Source of the DNA: Clostridia bacterium
Lineage (GTDB): Bacteria > Bacillota > Clostridia > Christensenellales > Aristaeellaceae
Direction of reading: 5' to 3'
Assembly: GCA_017458865.1 (NCBI GenBank)
Contig: JAFSZW010000523.1
Span: forward strand, 1-13,792
DNA: 13,792 bases
Both the position numbers and the translations under genes were made by a program. Every line of letters starts with the position of its first letter. Position 1 is the first letter of the stretch. Of the stretch, positions 1-5,513 are shown piece by piece. The notes under the pieces are model-generated. The model made no database searches, was not told the origin of the DNA, and saw nothing but the letters and a program-made list of their open reading frames with translations.

Positions 1-1145
1 ACATACCCGATCCGGTCTGCCCGGTCCTTGATGCTCAGCCCGGACATGTCCACCGAGTCAAATCGGAGCGTGCCTGTCTGCTGGGTTTCAAACCCGCAGA
101 TGACCTTTGAAAAGGTCGATTTTCCGGCGCCGTTGGTGCCGGCAATTGCCGTAAGCTCGCCTTTGTGAATCCGGATGGTAATGTCTTTGAGCGCCTGTAC
201 GCCATTGTCATACGCAAAAGTGATATGCTCTGCCTCAAGCAGCAGCGGCATCTCCGCGGCCCGCTCAGGTGCAGGCGTCCGCTGATACCATGCCCTGACC
301 CTGGCCATCTCAGCATCGCTCAGGGTAAGCGTCCGGATGCTTGCCGGTCGCATCTCTGATGTAACGGAAACGCCCGCATACCTGAGTGCCGGGATATACA
401 GCGGCTCCCGGATGCCGGTTTTGACCAGCAGATCACTGCTGAGCAGTTCATCCGGCGAAAGGTCCGCCAGGATGCGTCCCTCATTCATGAGGACAATCCG
501 GTCGACCGGCCGGTGAAGCACATCCTCCAGGCGGTGCTCAATGATGATGACCGCAGCGCCTGTTTCGGTCTGCAGCTGGTCGATCAGCTCAATAGCCGTC
601 TTTCCCGTTGCCGGGTCCAGGTTGGCCAGCGGTTCATCGAACAGCAGCACATCCACCTGGTTGACCATGATGCCGGCCATGGCAGCGCGCTGCCGCTGGC
701 CGCCGGACAGCTCGTTTGGCGAATGGCTGAGATGATTCCCAATGCCCACCATCCGTGCTGCCGCCTCAACCCTTGAATGCAGCTCCGGTTCACCTACACA
801 CTCGTTTTCAAGCGCGAATGCGATGTCCTCGGCCACGGTCAGCCCGATAAACTGCCCATCAGTATCCTGCAAAACGGTGCCCACATGCCTGCTGATCTCA
901 AACAGCCCCAGATCCCGGGTTTCCCTGCCGCAGACTGTCAGGCTGCCCGTGATCTCTCCCCTGAACGAAAACGGCGCCAGTCCGTTGATGCAGTGCGCGA
1001 TCGTGCTCTTGCCGCTGCCGGAAGGGCCGGCGATCAGTATCCGTTCCCCTTTCCGCACCTCAAGGCAGATATCATGCAGTGTCGGCTCAGACTGTGCATT
1101 GTACTGAAATCCGAAGTGTTCAAATCGAATAACGCAGTCGTCCAT
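1..1145 (-). CDS. ECF transporter double ATP-binding subunit (EcfA-EcfA fusion), truncated by window edge
   Basis: This is the energising subunit of an energy-coupling-factor vitamin importer, hydrolysing ATP on the cytoplasmic face. Translating from the ATG at 1145 gives 381 residues open to the window edge. ABC domain 1 has Walker A GPSGSGKST (40-48), a Q-loop with VLQDTDGQ (91-98), signature LSGGQ (146-150), Walker B VLLFDEP (166-172) and switch His 204. A linker of about 60 residues leads to domain 2, with Walker A GTNGAGKST (336-344); the window ends just before its Q-loop, so most of domain 2 is missing. The start is supported by GGAGG at 1151-1155, five bases upstream. Fused double ATPases of this kind (YkoD-like) usually sit between a UPF0397 S component, here 220 bases upstream, and an EcfT permease, expected beyond the left edge. 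Function as an ECF ATPase is secure; the vitamin carried is unknown. Confidence 0.93.
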   Translation of the reverse strand, partial: MDDCVIRFEHFGFQYNAQSEPTLHDICLEVRKGERILIAGPSGSGKSTIAHCINGLAPFSFRGEITGSLTVCGRETRDLGLFEISRHVGTVLQDTDGQFIGLTVAEDIAFALENECVGEPELHSRVEAAARMVGIGNHLSHSPNELSGGQRQRAAMAGIMVNQVDVLLFDEPLANLDPATGKTAIELIDQLQTETGAAVIIIEHRLEDVLHRPVDRIVLMNEGRILADLSPDELLSSDLLVKTGIREPLYIPALRYAGVSVTSEMRPASIRTLTLSDAEMARVRAWYQRTPAPERAAEMPLLLEAEHITFAYDNGVQALKDITIRIHKGELTAIAGTNGAGKSTFSKVICGFETQQTGTLRFDSVDMSGLSIKDRADRIGY

Positions 1146-1192
1146 ATGTTCCTCCGCAATGATCATCTGCCCGGAAGGCCCTTTATACAAAT

Positions 1193-1218
1193 TCGGGACG
1201 GCCGCCAGGTCGTCCCGA
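1193..1218 (-). terminator. intergenic hairpin inside the ECF operon, possible attenuator or mRNA processing site
   Basis: TCGGGACG (1193-1200) and CGTCCCGA (1211-1218) form a perfect 8-bp stem with a 10-base loop in the gap between the S-component gene and the ATPase gene. Read on the minus strand it is followed by ATTTGTATAAA, a poor U-tract, so it is more likely a partial terminator or a stabilising 3' end than a full stop. It could set the ratio of S component to ATPase. The rest of the 220-base gap (1146-1365) holds only the ATPase RBS and another short GC-rich hairpin around 1246-1265. Confidence 0.4.
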
Positions 1219-1365
1219 TTCTACTCTAAATTCTAACCGGTTCTGAGCTGCGCCGCAGGCGCTCGTCCTCTGTCCGCTTTGGCGGCATTGACCCCTCCGC
1301 TGCGCATAAAGACACCGGATGGCACTGGCATTTTCTCCGTCAGTGTAAATGCCCGTCCAGAGCTG

Positions 1366-1917
1366 TTATTGATCCATTTTCAGGCTGCCCTTCTTCGGCC
1401 TGGATGACGCATAGGCCACGCAGAGAATGGTTCCGACAACCGCAGTTGTAATGATATTGGATATGCCGCCAAACAGTCCCTGCGCAAACACCTTGTTCGC
1501 AGGTTCCGCATAAATCAGGATATCCAGGACAGGGGCAATCACGAGCCAGGCTACAGCATGGGATATCGCCTGGAACACATTGAACATGATGATTCCCTTT
1601 GCCTCGAACACGCCGTCTGCAAGGTTCAGGCCCTTTGCCGTGAATCCGGTCAGTGCACCAAAGCAAGCAGATGCGATTACCCAGCTCCACCAGATGCCCC
1701 AGCCATAGCTGAAATCAATCAGGGTATGTCCAATCAGGCCGATAAGCGCACCGGCCACGGGTCCAAACAGCGCCGCCATGAAAGCCAGAAGGCCGTACTG
1801 AATGGATATGTTCGTATTTGGCACAGGACTTGGAATGGCAACATACCGGCCCAATACAAAGAAAAGCGCAGAACCGATTCCGACCGCCACAGCAGTCCTG
1901 ACAGCATTGTTTTTCAT
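1366..1917 (-). CDS. ECF transporter S component, UPF0397 / ECF-ribofla_trS family
   Basis: This 183-residue membrane protein is the substrate-binding S component of an ECF importer. The N-terminus (VAVGIGSALFFVLGRYVAIP, about 10-29) and the IPSPVPNTNISIQYG stretch (28-42) are typical of UPF0397 proteins, as is the following LLAFMAALFGPVAGALIG helix. About five or six hydrophobic segments are visible (10-29, 41-62, 73-92, 108-132, 145-168), followed by a lysine-rich tail. The start ATG at 1917 has AGAGG about nine bases upstream. The gene lies just before a double EcfA gene and behind its own consensus promoter (2065-2092), fitting an S-EcfA-A-EcfT operon. The Pfam family is named after riboflavin, but UPF0397 members differ in substrate, and no FMN, TPP or THF riboswitch pattern was recognised upstream. 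The substrate is therefore left open. Confidence 0.92.
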   Translation of the reverse strand: MKNNAVRTAVAVGIGSALFFVLGRYVAIPSPVPNTNISIQYGLLAFMAALFGPVAGALIGLIGHTLIDFSYGWGIWWSWVIASACFGALTGFTAKGLNLADGVFEAKGIIMFNVFQAISHAVAWLVIAPVLDILIYAEPANKVFAQGLFGGISNIITTAVVGTILCVAYASSRPKKGSLKMDQ

Positions 1918-2058
1918 CTTTATTTACCTCTTTCCGTCCGACTGGATGGGATTGCGTCCAGATAACCGTCCATTCATCCTCGTCCGATTTAAGTGAAGCA
2001 CATCGGCATCCGGGTATATCCGGCACGGCCCTTTTGCCGTGTCTTTTGAGAATTCCCG
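1918..2058 (-). promoter_or_regulatory. structured 5' leader of the ECF operon
   Basis: About 140 bases separate the predicted transcription start from the S-component ATG. On the minus strand the leader contains ACGGC-AAAAGG-GCCGT (stem at 2025-2040), CCGG-ATATAC-CCGG directly after it, CTGGA-N10-TCCAG nearer the gene (about 1945-1964), and the heptamer TCGGACG twice. I compared it mentally with TPP, FMN, THF, cobalamin and preQ1 aptamers and found no match to their conserved cores. It may be an unassigned vitamin-sensing leader or simply a structured UTR. Confidence 0.35.
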
Positions 2059-2064
2059 ATCGGA

Positions 2065-2092
2065 ATTATACCAGATTCACATATCCTGTCAA
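2065..2092 (-). promoter_or_regulatory. sigma-70/sigma-A promoter of the ECF transporter operon
   Basis: On the minus strand TTGACA (2087-2092) is followed after 16 bases by TATAAT (2065-2070). Both hexamers are perfect consensus. Transcription would start near 2058 and read into the UPF0397 gene, making the ECF operon independent of the UPF0178 gene upstream. Confidence 0.85.
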
Positions 2093-2143
2093 TACAGATT
2101 CTGCCCACTGTCCGCCTTATCCGCTCCGGCCAGTGCAGGCAAA

Positions 2144-2602
2144 TCACGCCTGCCTGCCGGCCTCACCCAGAGCCTCGCAGACAAGGCGTTCAAATTGCTC
2201 AGCAAAGCTCACATCATCCCGTTTTTTCCGCTTCGATGCCTTGCTGATGTATATGCCCTGATGACGCGCCTCCCTGGCAATGTGGCGTCTCATCAGCAGG
2301 CCATCAATGTTCTCATCCGTGTAAATCATGCCATATGGGCTGATGCACCGCGCTCCCTTGGCCATCGCCATGGCAGCCAGGCCGATATCCTGTGTGACCA
2401 CAATATCACCCCGTCTTACCAGTCCTAAGATCCTGTAATCCACGGCATCGCTGCCCCTGGCAACCCTTTCCACCGTGCTGTACGACGACGTCAGCTCATG
2501 CGCCTGATCGCACAGCAACATCACCGGCACGCCATAATTCTGCGCAATTCGTTCAATCTTCTCCACCACCGGACATGCATCCGCATCCACATAAACCGTC
2601 AT
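2144..2602 (-). CDS. UPF0178 / YaiI-YqxD family protein (NYN/PIN-like fold)
   Basis: The 152-residue product begins MTVYVDADACPVV, the hallmark N-terminus of UPF0178 (E. coli YaiI, B. subtilis YqxD), with the acidic DADACPV motif at 6-12. A second conserved stretch, GDIVVTQDIGLAAMAMAKGA (65-84), and SPYGMIYT (88-95) are also as in the family. The family is assigned to the PIN/NYN-like nuclease-type fold with clustered acidic residues, but no reaction is established for it. The ATG at 2602 was chosen over an in-frame ATG 16 codons upstream because GGGAGG lies about five bases before it and family homology begins exactly there. The length matches the usual 145-155 residues. The gene precedes the ECF operon but that operon has its own promoter, so a functional link is not indicated. 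Confidence 0.9.
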   Translation of the reverse strand: MTVYVDADACPVVEKIERIAQNYGVPVMLLCDQAHELTSSYSTVERVARGSDAVDYRILGLVRRGDIVVTQDIGLAAMAMAKGARCISPYGMIYTDENIDGLLMRRHIAREARHQGIYISKASKRKKRDDVSFAEQFERLVCEALGEAGRQA

Positions 2603-3131
2603 CCATGCCTCCCGTCCATCTTCCCATCGCCTGCAGCCCATCTGTCCCAAGGCTGCACACTGCCCTTTTCACCAGTCCCGCAAGCTGCGCCAGCCCATGA
2701 ACCCCGGTTTGAATCAGCAGGCCCGTTATCCTGTGCATGCACTGCCTCTGTCCCTGACTGCTGTCCGGCGTCTTACCCATATCCGGCATTATTTGTCCGG
2801 AAGTGCAGCATCCGTGACAGGTCATCTGCGCTATTATCCAGCATCATTTACGCCATCCAACAGTTGCCGCATGGCTGGCATGCAGGCAGCGAAGGCCTCT
2901 CCCTGCTCATTCTCCTGCCAGACAATTTCAGGGACTGCATGAAAAAAACATCCTTTTATCATTGGCACCACCGAAGAGAAGCGGCGCATATGCAGGATCG
3001 CAGACCGCCTCATTTCCATGCTTCAGGTGGATGTGAACAGCCGCCTTTTGGATACCCCGTGTCATTGCCAGTCATGCAGCCGGGGCATTCGGCGGATGCT
3101 GAGGATTTGCAGGACAGCTCAGGGGAGAGCA
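2603..3131. other. 529-base interval with no recognisable gene
   Basis: This stretch lies between the stop of the metallophosphoesterase gene and the start of the UPF0178 gene, both on the minus strand. The longest minus-strand frame with an internal ATG (2834-3019, 61 codons) lacks a good RBS and resembles nothing I know. Plus-strand frames are open over longer distances but are rich in Cys, His and Pro, as expected for antisense shadows of GC-rich DNA. No strong terminator was seen. It may be decayed coding sequence or carry the promoter of the UPF0178 gene. Confidence 0.4.
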
Positions 3132-3797
3132 TCAGATGCCCATCTTTCTCATGATGCCGTCCACCGTTACACCCGGATGCGTCACGTACAGCCTTGCGAT
3201 CTGCTTCATCAGGGCAGGATCCCAGTGGTGTTTTTCCGCAATCTCCGCAGGCGTTTTGCCCTTTTCCGTCAGGCGGATCACCGTTTCTATCTGGTGATGC
3301 AGATCATCAATCTCCGCCTGCGGAACCGGCTCATTATGCGGCAGGTCTATGCGTCCCGCCCTCAGCCCGGACGTGTTTACCTCAAGTATTGCCATGGTCA
3401 CAGGCTGGTAAAACCTTCTCGGTCCGCAGCTGCCCGGATTGAGATACAGCGTCATCTTTCGGTTGGAATGAGGAACCCACGCCACTGCATACTGATGTGT
3501 ATGTCCCGCAATAACGACGTCATACGGCTTAAGATTCCTGGGCAGCTCCTTCTTTTTGTGTGTCATGTAAATCCGCTGTCCGTAAAGTTCAAAGTCCACA
3601 AAGGTTGGCAGATCCTCTGCCCATTTTCCGTCCTTGTTTCCCCGAACAGCCTTAACCGGTGCAATCTGTTCAAGCTGCGCCAGGATCTCCCGGCTGCAGA
3701 TATCGCCACTGTGGAGAATCATCTCGCACCCTTTCAGCTGCTCTGTGACCTCCGGACGCAGCAGATCATGCGTATCTGAAATTACACCAATTTTCAC
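3132..3797 (-). CDS. YfcE/MJ0936-type metallophosphoesterase with C-terminal helical extension
   Basis: This 221-residue protein is a calcineurin-like phosphoesterase of the YfcE/MJ0936 type, a cytosolic di-metal enzyme that in characterised relatives hydrolyses phosphodiesters. Metal-ligand motifs are all present: SDTHD (7-11), GD (31-32), GNKD (53-56; relatives usually have GNCD or GNND), MTH (78-80) and AGHTHQ (97-102), followed by NPGSCGPRR (120-128). The start is GTG at 3797: GGGAGG lies eight bases upstream, and translation then begins VKIGVISDTHD, as is typical. An in-frame ATG 19 codons upstream lacks an RBS and would add non-homologous sequence. Residues 155-221 extend past the normal end of the fold (about 160-180 residues) and include a helix-turn-helix-looking stretch, TPAEIAEKHHWDPALMKQIA. 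The gene lies 116 bases downstream of the esterase gene and may be cotranscribed. The substrate is unknown. Confidence 0.9.
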   Translation of the reverse strand: MKIGVISDTHDLLRPEVTEQLKGCEMILHSGDICSREILAQLEQIAPVKAVRGNKDGKWAEDLPTFVDFELYGQRIYMTHKKKELPRNLKPYDVVIAGHTHQYAVAWVPHSNRKMTLYLNPGSCGPRRFYQPVTMAILEVNTSGLRAGRIDLPHNEPVPQAEIDDLHHQIETVIRLTEKGKTPAEIAEKHHWDPALMKQIARLYVTHPGVTVDGIMRKMGI

Positions 3798-3821
3798 TGT
3801 TTTCCCTCCCTCAATCTCTTC

Positions 3822-3839
3822 CCGGCATCCGCCTGCCGG
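3822..3839 (-). repeat. hairpin in the metallophosphoesterase leader
   Basis: CCGGCA (3822-3827) and TGCCGG (3834-3839) form a perfect 6-bp stem with a 6-base loop, about 13 bases upstream of the GGGAGG of the metallophosphoesterase gene. It has no U-tract. It may weakly separate this gene from the esterase/nuclease pair upstream or affect translation. Confidence 0.35.
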
Positions 3840-3913
3840 ATAAACCAATGCCAATGCCCAGGCTCAAGGCACTTTGAAACGGCCAAAGCGGCAAGCCCAC
3901 GAAGCACCGCCGC

Positions 3914-4663
3914 TTACTGTTTCAGGAATGCCAGCAGATACCGGATGGCTTTGGTCTCATTCTTACCCTTAAAACCGTGCCCGGCCCCTTCAATTTCGTA
4001 ATAGGTGCAGTCCCCGTATACCTCTTTTGCACGTCTTGCGTAGCGGATATTGACAATGTCATCCTCTGTTCCGTGGATGAGCAGCACCGGTCCCTTGTAT
4101 CCCCGGATCTCCTGATACGGATCCATATCCATCACAGTCCTGGCATAATCACCGCCGAGCGGCATGGGCTCTTTGCCGAGCAGGTCCGGTACATGGGCAG
4201 GATCAAAGTGATAGGTCTGCATCTGACCGCGGCGGGCATCATCCGGGATGCAGAGTGCAGGATAGAAGAGCACCAGGCGGCGAATCTCCTTTGCGCCCAG
4301 ACGGCTTGCCGTAAGCGCCGAAACAAATCCGCCCTGGCTGCATCCCATGAGGGAAATGGACGCCGGCGCCAGCCGTTCCCGAACGGCCTCAATGACCTGC
4401 AGCAGATCTTCCCGCTCCGTCAGCACGGTCATCTCCTCCGTCTTGCCGTCACTGCTGCATTCGATTCCGCCGCCGCAGAAATCATACGCCACCGCTGTAA
4501 ACCCTGCCCCCGCGACTGCCTCAGCATAGTCTTTAACATGCGATTCATTTCCAAGAAATCCGTGACTGAGAATGACCACATCCCGGCCACTTGCTGTCTC
4601 GCCATACACATGTCCCCGAATGGTCAGCCGGTCCCGGCTGCACTCAAACTTCTCCTGTTTCAT
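3914..4663 (-). CDS. alpha/beta hydrolase, feruloyl/cinnamoyl esterase-like serine hydrolase
   Basis: The 249-residue product is a cytosolic alpha/beta hydrolase with no signal peptide. The catalytic elements are the oxyanion loop SHGFLGN (33-39), nucleophile elbow GCSQGG with Ser109 (107-112), Asp201/202 in HGTEDDIV, and His229 in GAGHGF. The strands YDFCGGG, MTVLTEREDLLQVIEAV and the lid-like segment around HVPDLLGKEPMPLGGDYAR (157-175) recall rumen cinnamoyl/feruloyl esterases such as Butyrivibrio Est1E, which is of almost the same length. A simple carboxylesterase acting on small acyl or aryl esters is the safest call. The ATG at 4663 has AGGAGGT five bases upstream and overlaps the TGA of the Cas4-like gene (ATGA), so translation is probably coupled. 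The elbow residue Cys108 is somewhat unusual (often His or Phe). Confidence 0.88.
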   Translation of the reverse strand: MKQEKFECSRDRLTIRGHVYGETASGRDVVILSHGFLGNESHVKDYAEAVAGAGFTAVAYDFCGGGIECSSDGKTEEMTVLTEREDLLQVIEAVRERLAPASISLMGCSQGGFVSALTASRLGAKEIRRLVLFYPALCIPDDARRGQMQTYHFDPAHVPDLLGKEPMPLGGDYARTVMDMDPYQEIRGYKGPVLLIHGTEDDIVNIRYARRAKEVYGDCTYYEIEGAGHGFKGKNETKAIRYLLAFLKQ

Positions 4664-5325
4664 TCTGTACCTCCTGTTCCATGACAGTATCCATAATACC
4701 AGCATTCGTATGGGCTTTTGCACTGTTCACCCGGCGCCATCTCAATCTCTTCCCGGCTCTTCTGCATCCGGTTCAGATCCCAGATATGCTCATTGATCCA
4801 TCCGCTGAGACCCTTTGCCTCCCCGGTAATGTCAACCGGCACAAAGGGATTTGCCTCATCCGGGCCATGCACCACAATATGGATGCGCCCGACTTTGAGC
4901 CTGCACCGGTTCATGATGTAGTACTGGAACGCAGCATCCCGGATAAACTGCTCACGCACCTCCGGCGCGTTCTTGACCTCATAGACATCGTAGCCCGATT
5001 CCGTTTTGCGCAGGATGTCCACCGCACAGTAATTATTGTAGTAGATAAAGGCAGCCTCGCAGATTACCGGCGTGCCCATTTCAAGATGTTCCGCCGTCCT
5101 CGCCGCCATTTTCTTCTTGTCCGGAATCTGCGTTCCTGGCCGGTACACCGTCATCTCCTCGTATGGACCGAACATTGCCATGGCCTGGTCACCAAATTCA
5201 TTCCCGGCATCCAGCCTTGCCTGAACCTCCGGCGGGATCACGCGCAGGGACGGCCTGTGCTTGTCCAGCCAGAGCATCTTCCTGCACTGCATGCCGCGCA
5301 TGAAATCGGTCTTTGTGATGCCCAT
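4660..5325 (-). CDS. Cas4-like PD-(D/E)XK protein with four-cysteine iron-sulfur signature (DUF2779 N-terminal-like)
   Basis: The 221-residue protein resembles the N-terminal nuclease region of DUF2779 proteins: MGITKTDFMRGMQCRKMLWL at the start, then PPEVQARLDAGNEFGD. The PD-(D/E)XK core is visible as AVDIL with Asp103, YEVKN with Glu116 and Lys118, and a following RDAAFQYY helix (129-136) like the QxxxY motif of RecB/Cas4 nucleases. One cysteine near the N-terminus (Cys14) plus three near the end (Cys202, Cys208, Cys214) is the Cas4/AddB arrangement for a [4Fe-4S] cluster. The usual C-terminal RNase-H-like DUF2779 domain is absent; the frame stops in the ATG of the esterase. GGAGGAG precedes the ATG at 5325; an upstream in-frame ATG adds non-homologous residues. 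No CRISPR array or cas gene is nearby. A nuclease role is inferred from family motifs. Confidence 0.8.
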   Translation of the reverse strand: MGITKTDFMRGMQCRKMLWLDKHRPSLRVIPPEVQARLDAGNEFGDQAMAMFGPYEEMTVYRPGTQIPDKKKMAARTAEHLEMGTPVICEAAFIYYNNYCAVDILRKTESGYDVYEVKNAPEVREQFIRDAAFQYYIMNRCRLKVGRIHIVVHGPDEANPFVPVDITGEAKGLSGWINEHIWDLNRMQKSREEIEMAPGEQCKSPYECWYYGYCHGTGGTE

Positions 5326-5405
5326 TCGTATCTCCTCCGTCGTATTGCATCTGCCGCCAGGCCAGTTCAGGCACCGGCAGCGCCGGGACATGGAATGTTG
5401 ACAGT

Positions 5406-5424
5406 TGCAAAATATCTTTTTGCA
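5406..5424. promoter_or_regulatory. inverted repeat, candidate operator between divergent nuclease-like and P-type ATPase genes
   Basis: TGCAAAA (5406-5412) and TTTTGCA (5418-5424) form a perfect 7-bp dyad with a 5-base centre in the 188-base divergent region. It lies about 30 bases upstream of a TATAAT at 5454-5459, a position from which a bound dimer could control the ATPase promoter. A TTGACA at 5398-5403 is too far from this -10 to pair with it. The regulator is unknown; a binding-site role is inference from symmetry and position. Confidence 0.4.
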
Positions 5425-5453
5425 GGGAATAGGCAGCTCAGCAGCAGATGCTG

Positions 5454-5459
5454 TATAAT
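5454..5459 (+). promoter_or_regulatory. probable -10 element of the P-type ATPase gene
   Basis: A perfect TATAAT lies 55 bases upstream of the TTG start. No good -35 hexamer is found 16-18 bases upstream (AGGCAG region), so the promoter may need an activator, for example at the inverted repeat 5406-5424. A small GGCTG-N5-CAGCC hairpin (5467-5481) lies in the resulting leader. Confidence 0.45.
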
Positions 5460-5513
5460 AATCACCGGCTGCCTGACAGCCCATTTAAGACTGTTCATTG
5501 AAAGGTGATCCAC

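Noticed and set aside
1918..2058. Known riboswitch (FMN, TPP, THF, cobalamin or preQ1) in the ECF leader
   Set aside because: None of the conserved core sequences I can recall for these aptamers is present, so no class was assigned.
2498..3154. 218-codon plus-strand open frame
   Set aside because: It overlaps the UPF0178 gene and the end of the phosphoesterase gene in antisense, has a Pro/Ser/His/Cys-rich product with no motif, and lacks an RBS.
4660..5325. Possible CRISPR-Cas locus, because of the Cas4-like protein
   Set aside because: No regularly spaced repeats and no other cas gene occur anywhere in the window; the nearest family resemblance is to DUF2779 proteins, which are not CRISPR-bound.
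5398..5459. TTGACA (5398-5403) with TATAAT (5454-5459) as a promoter
   Set aside because: The spacing is about 50 bases, far outside the 16-18 range.
4591..5508. 305-codon plus-strand open frame
   Set aside because: It is antisense to the Cas4-like and esterase genes, which have clear family motifs and RBSs; its His/Arg/Leu-rich product is a shadow.
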